Shown piece by piece: positions 27,680 to 37,391 of a stretch of DNA of 64,000 nt. Below the pieces are notes generated by a model. That model worked only from the letters and a program-made list of their open reading frames with translations. It did not search any database and was not told the DNA's origin. This DNA is from Afipia sp. (lineage in GTDB: Bacteria > Pseudomonadota > Alphaproteobacteria > Rhizobiales > Xanthobacteraceae): the NCBI GenBank assembly GCA_024508675.1, contig JANINQ010000021.1, positions 248,001 to 312,000 on the forward strand, written 5' to 3'. How positions within the stretch are numbered: the first letter of the stretch is position 1; every line of letters begins with the position of its first letter. The position numbers were made by a program, and so were the translations under genes.

Positions 27680-29080
27680 CTACACCCCCGGCAGGGCGAG
27701 TTCCGCGCGCAAACCGCCGATGGGGGCTGCACCGAGAGTGAGGCTGCCGCCGTACAGCGCGGCAAGATCGGTGACGATGGAGAGGCCCAGACCCGAACCC
27801 GGCTTGGTCTCGTCCAGCCGCTGGCCGCGGCGCGCCACCTGTGTCCGCTGCTCCGGCGACAGGCCCGGACCGTCATCGTCGACGATGATGCGCAGCGTCG
27901 GATCGAGCGCGCCGCCGGGCGTCAATTCCTGCAGCACCTCGACGAAGACCTTCTGCGTCGCCCACTTGCAGGCGTTGTCGACCAGATTGCCGACCATCTC
28001 CTCAAAGTCCTGACGCTCGCCGCGGAATTTCGCGCCCGACTGGATTTCGCACTCGATGAGAATGTCCCGGTCGCGATGGATCTTCTCCATCGTCCGCGCC
28101 AATGCCTCCACAACGGGAAACACGTCCGTCACCGTGCCGATCACGGTGACGCGTGCCGCGATGCGCGCACGCTCCAGATGATGCGCGACCTGATCGCGCA
28201 TGATGTCAGCCTGTTCGAGAACCTTGTCTGCGAAGGGATCGCCGCGATTGGCCCCCGCCTCGTTGACGATCACCGAGAGCGGCGTCTTGATCGCGTGCGC
28301 GAGATTGCCGACATGGGTGCGCGAGCGCTCGACAATGGCGCGATTGGCATCAAGCAGCGCGTTGGTCTCGCGCGCCAGCGGCGCGATCTCTTCCGGAAAT
28401 TCGCCTTCCAGCCGCTCGGCCTGCCCCGAGCGGATGGCGGCGAGCGAGCTTGAAATCCGCTTGAGCGGCGCAAGGCCGAAGCGCACCTGAAAGATCGTGG
28501 TCAGCAGCAGGCCGACCGTCAGCGCGGCGAACGTCACCGCCAGATAGGTGTTGAAGGCCCAGGTTTCGTCTTCGATCTCGGTGGCGTCGCCAGCGACCGT
28601 CGCGAGATATTTTCCCTCGGTGCCGAGATCGACCGGCCGTTCCACCATCCGCAGGTGCTGGTTTTCGGGGCCGACGACATAACCCAGCCGGACGCCCGAC
28701 TGATCGAGTTCGACGCCCTGATCTTCCAGCTTCGGCAGCGAGGCATCCCACAGCGAACGCGAGGCCCGCACCTCCGGCTTGTCGCTGTCGGTCCGTGCCA
28801 TCCGCCAGTACCAGCCCGAGAGCGGCAGTTCGAACAGCGGCTCGCCGAGCGACTGCACCGAGCGGTCGGACTTGTCGCTCTTGTCGGTGGAATCGTCAGG
28901 CTGCGCCGCTTCGGCGATCAGGGTGCGGAGATAGAAATTGAGCCGGCGGTCGAAGGCGCGCTCGGTCGAGCGTTTGTAGACCGTAGACAGCACAATGCCG
29001 GTGATGACGAGAATCAGCACCACCCAGGCCGTCGCCGACAGAAACAGACGTGTCGCGAGGGATTTTGTGTGGCGAGTCAA
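27680..29080 (-). CDS. Sensor histidine kinase, PhoQ/FeuQ-like
   Basis: A 466-residue membrane kinase. Helices at about 12-33 and 168-190 bracket a periplasmic sensor with an acidic stretch (DDSTDKSDKSDRS). HAMP, then a kinase core with phospho-His in LAHAIKTPLSVI, and HATPase with DDDGPGL and GSGLGLSI follow. The HAIKTP box is like the PhoQ type. It follows its response regulator after a 73-bp gap holding a half repeat. Confidence 0.9.
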   Translation of the reverse strand: MTRHTKSLATRLFLSATAWVVLILVITGIVLSTVYKRSTERAFDRRLNFYLRTLIAEAAQPDDSTDKSDKSDRSVQSLGEPLFELPLSGWYWRMARTDSDKPEVRASRSLWDASLPKLEDQGVELDQSGVRLGYVVGPENQHLRMVERPVDLGTEGKYLATVAGDATEIEDETWAFNTYLAVTFAALTVGLLLTTIFQVRFGLAPLKRISSSLAAIRSGQAERLEGEFPEEIAPLARETNALLDANRAIVERSRTHVGNLAHAIKTPLSVIVNEAGANRGDPFADKVLEQADIMRDQVAHHLERARIAARVTVIGTVTDVFPVVEALARTMEKIHRDRDILIECEIQSGAKFRGERQDFEEMVGNLVDNACKWATQKVFVEVLQELTPGGALDPTLRIIVDDDGPGLSPEQRTQVARRGQRLDETKPGSGLGLSIVTDLAALYGGSLTLGAAPIGGLRAELALPGV

Positions 29081-29115
29081 AAGGTCTCCCCCGGCGCGGT
29101 GCGCGTCCCATCGCG

Positions 29116-29142
29116 CGTCATTGCGAGGAGCAGGCAGTCCAG
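29116..29142. repeat. Half copy of the CGTCATTGCGAG repeat
   Basis: One outer arm (CGTCATTGCGAGGAGCA) stands alone in the gap between the response regulator and its kinase. The opposing arm was not found, so this is a solo remnant. Confidence 0.7.
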
Positions 29143-29153
29143 CTCATTATAGT

Positions 29154-29849
29154 CTAACGCGCATCGGTTGCGGAAGGCTTCGTATCCACCGTCGGCGGCG
29201 TCAGCAGATAGCCGAGACCACGGACGGTCTGGATGATGTCGACATCCAGCTTCTTGCGGATGCGGCCCACAAAGACTTCGATCGTGTTGCTGTCGCGGTC
29301 GAAGTCCTGGTCATAGAGATGTTCGACCAGCTCGGTGCGCGACACCACACGGCCGGAATGGTGCATGAGATAGGCCAGCAGCCGGTACTCATGCGACGTC
29401 ATCTTGATGGGATTGCCGTTGACGCTGACACGGTTGGTCCGGGTGTCGAGCATCACCGGCCCGCAGGTCAGTTCGCTTTGCGCATGGCCCGCGCTTCGCC
29501 GCAGCAGCGCGCGGATGCGCGCCAGCACTTCCTCCAGATGGAAAGGCTTGGCGACGTAATCGTCGGCGCCGGCATCGAAGCCCTGCACCTTGTCACTCCA
29601 GCGGTCGCGCGCGGTGAGGATCAGCACCGGCATGGTGCGCTTGTTGCGCCGCCACGCTTCCAGCACGGAAATGCCGTCCATCTTCGGCAGGCCGATGTCG
29701 AGCACCACGGCGTCGTAAGGCTCGCTGTCGCCGAGGAAGTGCCCCTCCTCGCCATCGAATGCACGGTCAACGACATACCCTGCGTCTGACAAAGCTGTCG
29801 TGAGCTGGCGGTTGAGATCGGGATCGTCTTCAACAACGAGAAGGCGCAA
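29154..29849 (-). CDS. Response regulator, OmpR family, FeuP/PhoP-like
   Basis: A 231-residue regulator. The receiver has the phospho-Asp in VVLDIGLPKMDG and Lys in VAKPFHLEE; the winged helix covers about 128-222 (RDSNTIEVFVGRIRKKL). Sequence features such as GEEGHFLGD and LVEHLYDQDFDRDSNTIEV are like FeuP, which controls cyclic-glucan export in rhizobia, as I recall it. The tail after 222 is low-complexity. It forms a pair with the kinase downstream. Confidence 0.92.
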   Translation of the reverse strand: MRLLVVEDDPDLNRQLTTALSDAGYVVDRAFDGEEGHFLGDSEPYDAVVLDIGLPKMDGISVLEAWRRNKRTMPVLILTARDRWSDKVQGFDAGADDYVAKPFHLEEVLARIRALLRRSAGHAQSELTCGPVMLDTRTNRVSVNGNPIKMTSHEYRLLAYLMHHSGRVVSRTELVEHLYDQDFDRDSNTIEVFVGRIRKKLDVDIIQTVRGLGYLLTPPTVDTKPSATDAR

Positions 29850-29950
29850 CGTCGTCTCCGAATGGCAAGTTCAAGATAGGCTTACATGAACGGTGCGGCG
29901 GTGAATGCCTCATGAACAAAGCCGCGCCTGAGATTACTTTTTCTCCATAC

Positions 29951-30520
29951 TCACTTCTTCGCCACCGTTTTAACCAGCTTGCCGAGAATGCCCGGATCAT
30001 TCTGGCCGGTGGCGGCGCAGACTTTTTCCCGGGTCCGGCCGCTCATGTAAACGCCTAGCACGCCGAATCGGAACCCCCAATAGCTGACCAGCAGGCCGGT
30101 CGCGCCGATCAGGGCGTTGATCGCCGTCATGTCGCCGGTCCAGAACTCATGGACCAGCACCACCCACAGGGCTCCGCATTCAAAGGTCAGCTCCAGCGCG
30201 TAAAGCGGACGCCACCATCGCTGCAGCATATCCTCGCTGCCGAGTTCCGCACGGATCGTCGCCTGCGTTTCCGCGACGGAGCCGCGCACGGCTTCCGCCT
30301 CGGCACGAACCGCTTCAGCCCATGTGTTCTCCGCCTGCACGATCTGGCCTGCGCCGCCTGTGGCCAGCGCCTTGCCGACTGCTTCCGGCGTCGCGTCAGT
30401 TGCACCGACAGCTTCGGCCAGAATACGACCCGCAGCGCCTCCGAGCGGACCGCCGAGCGCCGTACCCAGGATCGGCGCGCCGAGGCCGATTACCTGTTTT
30501 GCAAGATCACCCCAATCCAT
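29951..30520 (-). CDS. GTA-type holin (3TM holin for gene-transfer release)
   Basis: A 189-residue protein. The Gly/Ala-rich amphipathic N-terminus (about 1-45) is followed by a helical segment with Glu/Ala repeats. Two hydrophobic segments then cover about 105-160 (FECGALWVVLVHEFW and ALIGATGLLVSYWGFRFGVLG). This matches the holin family seen in gene transfer agents. It starts 14 bp inside the 3' end of the endolysin gene, forming a lysis cassette at the far end of the GTA cluster. Confidence 0.85.
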   Translation of the reverse strand: MDWGDLAKQVIGLGAPILGTALGGPLGGAAGRILAEAVGATDATPEAVGKALATGGAGQIVQAENTWAEAVRAEAEAVRGSVAETQATIRAELGSEDMLQRWWRPLYALELTFECGALWVVLVHEFWTGDMTAINALIGATGLLVSYWGFRFGVLGVYMSGRTREKVCAATGQNDPGILGKLVKTVAKK

Positions 30521-31286
30521 TGGATGCTCCTTTCACAACCGCTTCCTGCTCCGCGCGATGCCGCCAGCGCCAGATGAGAAAGATCACAAGCGCCGCAAAT
30601 GCCGCTGCTGCCGCAACCATCAGCGCCACATGAAGCCGTGAGGTCATGGCGGCGCTCGTCGCGCTTGCAGCGATCACCGCACCAGCGGATGCCGTGCCCG
30701 CCGGACTCGTGACAGGCACCACGGCCTTGCCCGCGGAAGCTTCGGTCGCAACTGGTGCCACCGTCCGATTTTCCGTCATGGCCAGCGCGGCAGCGCGCAC
30801 ACCACCCACCCGCGCAGTCCAGCCGCGTCCGAACACCGGAAATGTTTTCAACGATTTCAGAAATGCGAGCCGCTCTGCGCAGATCGCGATCACGACATCG
30901 CGCGCAGCCGCCCCGCGCGCGGCGGCAATCACATCATCGCTGACAGCACTCGCGCGATCGGAGAGAGTCAGCACCCGCCGCAGCACCTTCCCCGCGCGGC
31001 CGATGCCGGAGTTCACGCCGTAGTCGAACACAGCATAATCGATGCCTGCTGGCAGCTCGTCACAGCGCAGCGCGTTCCAGTAGCGCTCGCGATAGATTTT
31101 CCGCGCGACGCTTTGAGGCATGGCGCGCACATCATCCACCGTCGCATTGCCCTTCCAGTAGCGCTGCGCATCCGCGAGCGTGATGCCGAAATTGGTCGGG
31201 CCGCCCGGATCGGATGGATGATCGGTGTAGCCACCCTCGTCTTTCAGCAGCCGCGTCAGCGCGGCATTGTAAGACTCCGCCGCCAT
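30507..31286 (-). CDS. Endolysin, glycoside hydrolase family 108-type muramidase with C-terminal membrane segment
   Basis: A 259-residue lysozyme-like enzyme; the start MAAESYNAAL at 31286 replaces an unlikely longer frame from 31400. The catalytic region has LKDEGGYTDHPSDPGGPTNFG with the active-site Glu in EGGY. A peptidoglycan-binding-like middle leads to a Thr/Ala-rich linker and a transmembrane helix near 220-242. The membrane anchor suggests a signal-anchor or spanin-like attachment. It overlaps the holin gene by 14 bp. Confidence 0.88.
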   Translation of the reverse strand: MAAESYNAALTRLLKDEGGYTDHPSDPGGPTNFGITLADAQRYWKGNATVDDVRAMPQSVARKIYRERYWNALRCDELPAGIDYAVFDYGVNSGIGRAGKVLRRVLTLSDRASAVSDDVIAAARGAAARDVVIAICAERLAFLKSLKTFPVFGRGWTARVGGVRAAALAMTENRTVAPVATEASAGKAVVPVTSPAGTASAGAVIAASATSAAMTSRLHVALMVAAAAAFAALVIFLIWRWRHRAEQEAVVKGASNGLG

Positions 31287-31287
31287 C

Positions 31288-31419
31288 TCAAAACATCCAC
31301 GCGACCAGCACGAGCGATGCAAGCCAGACCGCCAGCGCGGTCTTCGGTCTTGCCGAGACCTGCGATGAAATCCATTCGAAAGACGCGGAAAGGCGTTCAC
31401 GCAACAAAGCGAGCATCAT
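31288..31419 (-). CDS. Small single-pass membrane protein before the endolysin (43 aa)
   Basis: A short frame begins ATGATG at 31419 with GGAG eight bases upstream and ends TGA at 31290-31288, one base before the endolysin ATG. It encodes a charged N-terminus (MMLALLRERL) and a C-terminal hydrophobic helix (TALAVWLASLVLVAWMF). Position and coupling to the lysis genes suggest a small lysis-associated membrane protein; the function is unproven. Confidence 0.65.
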   Translation of the reverse strand: MMLALLRERLSASFEWISSQVSARPKTALAVWLASLVLVAWMF

Positions 31420-31507
31420 GCTGAATTCTCCATGCAAAAGCGGCCCGGGAAGACGGGCTGGATATGCTGAAACTGGCGGGGTATGGTTCCGGCGGCTGGG
31501 GAGTAAA

Positions 31508-31762
31508 ATGTCTGGACGCCTGGGTGGGATTCAGATTCTAAGGCTTATCGCAGCGCTGATGGTTTTGATTCAGCATGCGATTTATTTGCCATCGATTCAT
31601 TACGGCCTCGACGTCATGGCCTTCCGCAAGCTGGGCGTTGGGATTTCTGGTGTCTACATCTTCTTCATCATCTCTGGATACGTCATCGCCGGACTTGTCG
31701 ATCAGCGCCCGTTGAAATTTGCACTGCATCGGATCGCCGCGAGGGCGGCGCCACCAGCGTAA
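31508..31762 (+). pseudogene. Truncated acyltransferase 3 family fragment
   Basis: The frame starts at ATG 31508 after GGGAG and encodes ~84 residues. It includes LRLIAALMVLIQHAIYLP, then YIFFIISGYVIAGLV, the N-terminal hallmarks of acyltransferase 3 proteins (compare 3354-4478). It stops soon after LHRIAAR, where intact relatives continue for ~300 residues. The rest is missing and the next gene, DUF2793, lies convergent 10 bp away. This is a remnant caught in the GTA cluster. Confidence 0.75.
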
Positions 31763-31772
31763 CCGGCATCCC

Positions 31773-33527
31773 CTACGCATACTGCCCGCCGGAAGCCGTG
31801 GACCCCGCCGCATTCCCTGGCAGATAGCTCGCCCCTCCGTTTGCGACGTCGATAATCGCATTGAAGCTGGCGATATAGCGTGCGCCGGTTGCCGAGCCGG
31901 AATAGGTGTTGCCCGGCAGGTTGAAAACGCCGGTCCGTGAGCCGACGACAAAGGCGGACGAGAACGCCGGCGTTCCCGTGATGGTCACGGTCTTCGACAA
32001 GCAGACGAATATCCCGCCCGTCGTCGCGAACAGATGGCGCGTCGCGCCGCCGGAAATCGTGTAGTTCGCCGTGAACTCGACATAGGCGTTCTGCTCGATC
32101 CAGACATGAGCGGTGACCGCCGCGCCGTATTCGTTGGCACCGAGTTCAAGATATGTGTTGAAGAGCTTGATATGCGATCCGGACGTCGCGTTGGTGAACC
32201 TGAAGCCTTCGACCTTGTACCGGCCCATGACATTGCTGCCGCCGATGCCGTCCGCAGCCGTGGATGCCAGAACCACATTCGATGGCGTCCCGGTGTCGCC
32301 GGTGATGGTCACCTTGCCAGAGCCGACAAAACTCTTGAGAACAAACGGGCTGTAAGTTCCGGCGCCGACGGCGATGCTCACGTCATAGGTCGAGCAGTCC
32401 AGTCCAGCGATGACATCAATCGCTCTCTGAATGGTGAGGAATGCCCCGCCGGACGAATTCGAGAGCCCGTCATTGCTGTTGCTGCCATCGCTGCGCACAT
32501 AGTAAGTGCGGCTCGCAGCAAGCGTCTCGCGGCCGCATGGCCTCGTGAGTGCATACCAGCGTGCAGCGGTTCCGTCGTAGCGCAGCAGCACTGCCTGCTT
32601 CGCGCCGATCGCAAGATCGCTTCCCGCCGTGAAGCGATTCGCGGTAGTCGACGATGCACTCTCGTTGAGCAGCACGATGGTCTGGCTGCCGGTATTGAGC
32701 AGCGCCACCACCCGCCCCTCGGCACCGCCGGCCAGGCCGGATATGCTGCGCAACGCATCCGACGACAGATTGACGACGGATGCCGATGCGATGCCCGTGG
32801 GGTTGTAGTCATTCTGGTTCGCGGTGATCTGCGACGGAGCAATCACACCGGTAAGCGCGAGGCCGCGCGGGAGCGCGGCGTTTCCCGAACTCTGATCGAT
32901 TGTCAGCGCCTCGACAAACGTCGTGCCGTCGTTCGAAACCTTGAGCTTGAAAGCATCCGAACCGATCAGGCCGAACTCCGCGCGCCCGGAAAACGCATCC
33001 GAGAATACCACAGACGCGGTCTTCGCGCTGGCTTCCTTGGAAATCTGCACACGCATGTCGCCTGTGCCGCCGCCCGCAACGGTCACGGCATTGAACAGTG
33101 CCGCATTCGACTTCACGGTGAGCAGGTTCGGCGCGCTCGCGGTGTCGTTGACGCCGAGCTGCGTCACAGTGCCGGACATTGCCCCGCTACTGGTCACTTC
33201 GGTCCACGCCGCGCCGTCATAGACCAGCAGGACACCATCAGCATCCGACCAGGCACACCAGCCGAGCTTCGGGTTAAGAAAACGCCACGCGCCGTCTTCG
33301 CGAACAGCGACAGCGTTCGCATGTCCCACCCATGCGCCCGTTGCGCCGCTCGCGACAATATGCCGATCACCCTCCACGGGCGACGAAGGCGGCGCGGTCC
33401 TGTCGGTATCGAGCACACCGATCTGCACGACGGAATCGAGAATCCGCAGTGCCTCATTGTGGGTGACATGTTTCTGCGCCTGGCTGCCTTCGATGAAAGG
33501 CAGCCCCAGATGGGTTGTGTCTGTCAT
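31773..33527 (-). CDS. DUF2793 tail-fibre-type protein
   Basis: A 584-residue protein. The DUF2793 domain fills about residues 5-115 (LGLPFIEGSQAQKHVTHNEAL, AVREDGAWRFLNPKLGWCAW). The rest is Ser/Thr/Gly-rich with repeated beta-helix-like segments, consistent with a fibre or adhesin that contacts the recipient surface. It follows the large baseplate gene by 6 bp. No counterpart occurs in the original Rhodobacter gene set in this form, so it may set host range. Confidence 0.85.
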   Translation of the reverse strand: MTDTTHLGLPFIEGSQAQKHVTHNEALRILDSVVQIGVLDTDRTAPPSSPVEGDRHIVASGATGAWVGHANAVAVREDGAWRFLNPKLGWCAWSDADGVLLVYDGAAWTEVTSSGAMSGTVTQLGVNDTASAPNLLTVKSNAALFNAVTVAGGGTGDMRVQISKEASAKTASVVFSDAFSGRAEFGLIGSDAFKLKVSNDGTTFVEALTIDQSSGNAALPRGLALTGVIAPSQITANQNDYNPTGIASASVVNLSSDALRSISGLAGGAEGRVVALLNTGSQTIVLLNESASSTTANRFTAGSDLAIGAKQAVLLRYDGTAARWYALTRPCGRETLAASRTYYVRSDGSNSNDGLSNSSGGAFLTIQRAIDVIAGLDCSTYDVSIAVGAGTYSPFVLKSFVGSGKVTITGDTGTPSNVVLASTAADGIGGSNVMGRYKVEGFRFTNATSGSHIKLFNTYLELGANEYGAAVTAHVWIEQNAYVEFTANYTISGGATRHLFATTGGIFVCLSKTVTITGTPAFSSAFVVGSRTGVFNLPGNTYSGSATGARYIASFNAIIDVANGGASYLPGNAAGSTASGGQYA

Positions 33528-33533
33528 GATCGC

Positions 33534-36500
33534 TCAGAGTGTGAGGGTGAATTCGCGGGCATATCCGCGCCCGACCGTGCTCGACATTTGCGAGACGCGG
33601 CCATGCAGTGCGGTCAGCGGTGCTCCGAAGTCGGCAAGTTCATCGGCGCTGGGATAAAGTGTAGACGTTGCGGCGCACGGAATGCTGCGCACCACGGACG
33701 ATCCGGACAGAATGTCGAGCGTGTAGGCCTCGGTGTCTTCGCCGAGCGGCACCTCAACGCTCCAGTTGTCGCCGTCGCGGCGCGTCCGCCTGATCCACGA
33801 CACGCGAATGCCGCCAGCCTCGCGCATTGCTGTGACATGCACCGGCGACAGTGGCATCAGCGCCGTCACCTGCGGCGTCACTGTCAGCGACAGCGCCGAG
33901 GGATCGTCATGGCTGCGTCCCGTCGCAACAATGCGCAAGTCGATCGCGCGATCTAGCGCATCGAGCCCGCGCGCGATGGTGACCAGATGATCGTCGAGCA
34001 ACACAAATGGCGATCCCGCAGGCAGCGGATTGGCGATGGCATGGTCGCTACCCGCCTGCCCGCGCAACAGTTGCGAGAGCTGGTAGGTTTTCTCGCCGGT
34101 CAATTCGGCATTGGCGAACTGCAGGATTTCCCATGTGCCGGCCGGATTGAGCACCGCCGCGACATTCGCGCCGCCCAGCACGCGCGCTTCGGTAACGGAC
34201 GCCAGCACACCGCCGTAAAGCGCGACACACGTCCCGCTTCCGCGCCCCCAGCAGCCGGTGGGACCGGCGGGCAGCGTATCCAGCGTCTCGCCGATGACCG
34301 ATGGCGCGAAGGCCGTCGCTAATTTCTCGAAGCTCAGGCCGTCGGTGGAGCGCCACACCGTCACCGATCCCGGCCAGGGATCGGCAAAGATCGCCAACCG
34401 CGTCAACACCGGCGGCTCGGACGCATCGATGCCCGGCAGATCGAGCACCAGCGCCTGCACCGGTCCTAATGCAGGCGGAATCGCCGGTGGCTTCACACGC
34501 GGCGCAAACAGCGGCACCGAAAACACTTCCGGATCGATGCTGCGCGCTTTCACCTGCCGCGATGTCGTATCCACCAGTTCGGAGACTTCGAACAGCCGCC
34601 GCCGCGCATTGATGGTCACGCCCACCACATCGCCCGGCGTCAGCGCCAGTGCCTTCATCCCGAGCGACAGCGCGACACTTTCGCGCCCGGCCCACAGATC
34701 CTGCAACCAGATGTCGGCGCGCCGCGTTGCCGAAGCATCGTCCGTCACCACGGCGAAATCCGAATGCAGGGTGCGGTTCGAGCCACCGACCAGCCGCCGC
34801 GAGGTCACCGCGGAGCGGCGATAGTCCGCCGCGCCATCCGTGAAGCCAAACGACACTTCGCGCGGCAGTTCGGTTTCCTGCCCGCGCGTGAGCCGCGCCA
34901 GCGCGTCCTTCTGGTTGTCGACCAGATCGTCTTCGCTGATTTCAGCAACCGGCGCAGCTCCGCGCTGGATAAAGGTCAGTTCGCCGCCTGCCACCGTCGC
35001 GTCGAATCCATAGGCCATTGCCAGCGGATCGATTGCCGCGCGCGGCGACATCGGCCGGTCGATGACATAGCCGTCGCAACTTTCACGCAGACGTTCGGTC
35101 TGCGCGTCCGTCACCTCCGCATCTGTGAGGATCGCACCCACCAGCGCATCGAGCGGCGCAGCACCTAACCGTCCGGTCAGCCAGTGCCCGGTCTGCCAGT
35201 TCGGCCCGTCGCTCCAGACATCTGTTGCCGCCGGAAACACCGGATAAGGCCGCGCATCCCAGGTCCACAGATGCAATCCCGAAACATCGATCATCCGTCC
35301 GCCATAGACCGGCGAGACGGGATTCAGACTCGCATCGCCGAAATCGAGATCGAACGCAGCGATAATGGTCTCGATATAGCGGCGCTGGATCAGGTCGTCG
35401 CGCTGGCCGTTCGAGAAATACGGAATTGTGCCTTCGATCGACCGCGCATCGGGAAACGCACTCGGCTGATTGGCGCCTTTGTCCACGGCAGGACAACCAA
35501 GCTCCGTCAGCCAGATCGGCTTGCTGCGCGGCGTCCACGCGGTCGCGCTACCGAGTTCAACACCGCCGACGCGCTCGACATGCGCATTCGCCCACCAATT
35601 CCACAAATCCTTGGCGCGATAGATCCACTGCTTGCCCAGACCGTCCGTGATCGGCGCGCGATCCTGCGCGGTGCGCGCGGCATCATCCGCGTAGTACCAG
35701 TCATAGGCCTCGCCGCCGTTCAGGTTCGACGCGAGATAATCGCGGTCATGGATTGTCGCGGCGAGCGGCGCATCGAGATGGCCCGCGTCGTCGCGCCAGT
35801 CTGACAGCGGCGCATAGTAATCGATGCCGACCGCATCGATAGCGGACGAGGCCCACAATGGATCGAGCGGAAAGCGAACCTCGCCGCCGATGACATGCGA
35901 TCCGTATTCAGTCCAGTCCGCGCCGTAGGTCACGACGGTGCCTGCGCCGACAACAGCCTTTACATCCGAGGCCAAGGTCGTCAGCGCCTGCACCGCCGGA
36001 TACACACCAGATGCGGAACGAACGCGCGTCAGCGCTTTCAACTCCGATCCGATCAGGAATGCATCGACACCGCCGCACGACACCGCGAGGTTTGCGTAAT
36101 GCAGGATCATCCGCCGATAGTTCCAGCCGCTGGTGCCTCCGGCGGAAAAGAAACTCGCAATCTGCGTTGCCGCCGTCGCCGTGCCGTCCGGCGATCCGCC
36201 GACACCCGGCGCGGGATGGCAGGTGATGCGTCCGCGCCAGGGGTATGGCGGCTGGGATGTCGCGCCGGTCCACGGATCGGCCAGCGCGTTGCCTCCGGGA
36301 ATATCCATCATCAAGAACGGATAGAGCGTGACCTTCAGCCCGCGTGCCTTCAGTTCGGCGATCAGATGACGCACGCTGTCGTCCGACGGCGTGCCGCCAT
36401 AGGCCGGACGTCCATCAACCGCTGAAACAACGGCCGCACTTCCCCGGCCCAGCCCCGCCACAGACCACGTCCCGCCGGATGTGACCTTGATCGAGTTATC

Positions 36501-37391
36501 CACGCGCGGCTGCACGGTGCAGTTGCCTGCGCGCAGATCGTTGCCGAACCATGCGACGACAATGGCGACGCGTTCGAGATTGGGACATGTCGCCTGCAGG
36601 TCGTCGAGCGAGGCGATGACATTCGTCGCCGCGCTGGTGACATGGCGATTTTCCGGCGCGGATCGTCCGGGGCCGAGTACGCGCACCACGGGCGATGTCT
36701 CGTAGCCGAACTCTGTCGCGCCGGGGATCAGCGTCACCGCACGCGTCATCTGCTCCAGCCTGCCGATGGGCCGTACGATCTCGAACGACAGTTGCGGAAT
36801 CCGGTTGCCGAAATCCGCCAGCGGCAGCCGCTCGAACACCACATAGGCGAGCCCGCGATAGGCCGGCGCGTTGTCCGCGCCCTCCTTCGCGACAATCAGC
36901 CCATCCGCCGCCTGGTCCTCGCTGCCGCGATGAACGCGCACATTGAGGTTCGCAACATCGAGCAGCTTGCCGTCAGCCCAGATGCGACCGACATGACCGA
37001 TCTCGCCTTCGCAAAGCCCCACCGCGAAATTGGCATAGTAGGAATATGTGGTCGTGGTGACGCTACCGCCGCCTCCGCCGAAACCTCCCTTGCCGCCCGC
37101 GCTGCCGCCCTCGGTGCGTGTGGAGACAACTTCTTCCAGCCGCGTCGCCCAGATCACCTGCCCGGAAAGCCGCGCACGGCCATAAACGCGCGGGATCGGC
37201 GCGCCTTCGGTGGAGGCCATCACGTCGAGATCGGCGAGGCGCGGCCCTTGCACGCTGCGATCCTGCGCGAACAGCGAATGATCGATCACGTTGCCAACCA
37301 GCGCACCCGCGATCCGCCCCGCGATTGCACCGGCGGGACCGAACACCGCGCCGGCGGCACCGCCTGCGACTGAAAGAACGAGAGCTGCCAT
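33534..37391 (-). CDS. GTA baseplate multidomain protein (gp15-like)
   Basis: A 1285-residue structural protein, the largest of the cluster. The N-terminus is hydrophobic and Gly/Ala-rich (GGAAGAVFGPAGAIAGRIAG), followed by a GTA TIM-barrel domain in the middle (WTEYGSHVIGGEVRFPLDPL, IDAVGIDYYAPLSDW) and phage tail-type domains towards the C-terminus. It forms the hub that connects tail tube and receptor contacts. Its ATG shares one base with the stop of the NlpC/P60 gene (TGATG). Confidence 0.92.
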   Translation of the reverse strand: MAALVLSVAGGAAGAVFGPAGAIAGRIAGALVGNVIDHSLFAQDRSVQGPRLADLDVMASTEGAPIPRVYGRARLSGQVIWATRLEEVVSTRTEGGSAGGKGGFGGGGGSVTTTTYSYYANFAVGLCEGEIGHVGRIWADGKLLDVANLNVRVHRGSEDQAADGLIVAKEGADNAPAYRGLAYVVFERLPLADFGNRIPQLSFEIVRPIGRLEQMTRAVTLIPGATEFGYETSPVVRVLGPGRSAPENRHVTSAATNVIASLDDLQATCPNLERVAIVVAWFGNDLRAGNCTVQPRVDNSIKVTSGGTWSVAGLGRGSAAVVSAVDGRPAYGGTPSDDSVRHLIAELKARGLKVTLYPFLMMDIPGGNALADPWTGATSQPPYPWRGRITCHPAPGVGGSPDGTATAATQIASFFSAGGTSGWNYRRMILHYANLAVSCGGVDAFLIGSELKALTRVRSASGVYPAVQALTTLASDVKAVVGAGTVVTYGADWTEYGSHVIGGEVRFPLDPLWASSAIDAVGIDYYAPLSDWRDDAGHLDAPLAATIHDRDYLASNLNGGEAYDWYYADDAARTAQDRAPITDGLGKQWIYRAKDLWNWWANAHVERVGGVELGSATAWTPRSKPIWLTELGCPAVDKGANQPSAFPDARSIEGTIPYFSNGQRDDLIQRRYIETIIAAFDLDFGDASLNPVSPVYGGRMIDVSGLHLWTWDARPYPVFPAATDVWSDGPNWQTGHWLTGRLGAAPLDALVGAILTDAEVTDAQTERLRESCDGYVIDRPMSPRAAIDPLAMAYGFDATVAGGELTFIQRGAAPVAEISEDDLVDNQKDALARLTRGQETELPREVSFGFTDGAADYRRSAVTSRRLVGGSNRTLHSDFAVVTDDASATRRADIWLQDLWAGRESVALSLGMKALALTPGDVVGVTINARRRLFEVSELVDTTSRQVKARSIDPEVFSVPLFAPRVKPPAIPPALGPVQALVLDLPGIDASEPPVLTRLAIFADPWPGSVTVWRSTDGLSFEKLATAFAPSVIGETLDTLPAGPTGCWGRGSGTCVALYGGVLASVTEARVLGGANVAAVLNPAGTWEILQFANAELTGEKTYQLSQLLRGQAGSDHAIANPLPAGSPFVLLDDHLVTIARGLDALDRAIDLRIVATGRSHDDPSALSLTVTPQVTALMPLSPVHVTAMREAGGIRVSWIRRTRRDGDNWSVEVPLGEDTEAYTLDILSGSSVVRSIPCAATSTLYPSADELADFGAPLTALHGRVSQMSSTVGRGYAREFTLTL

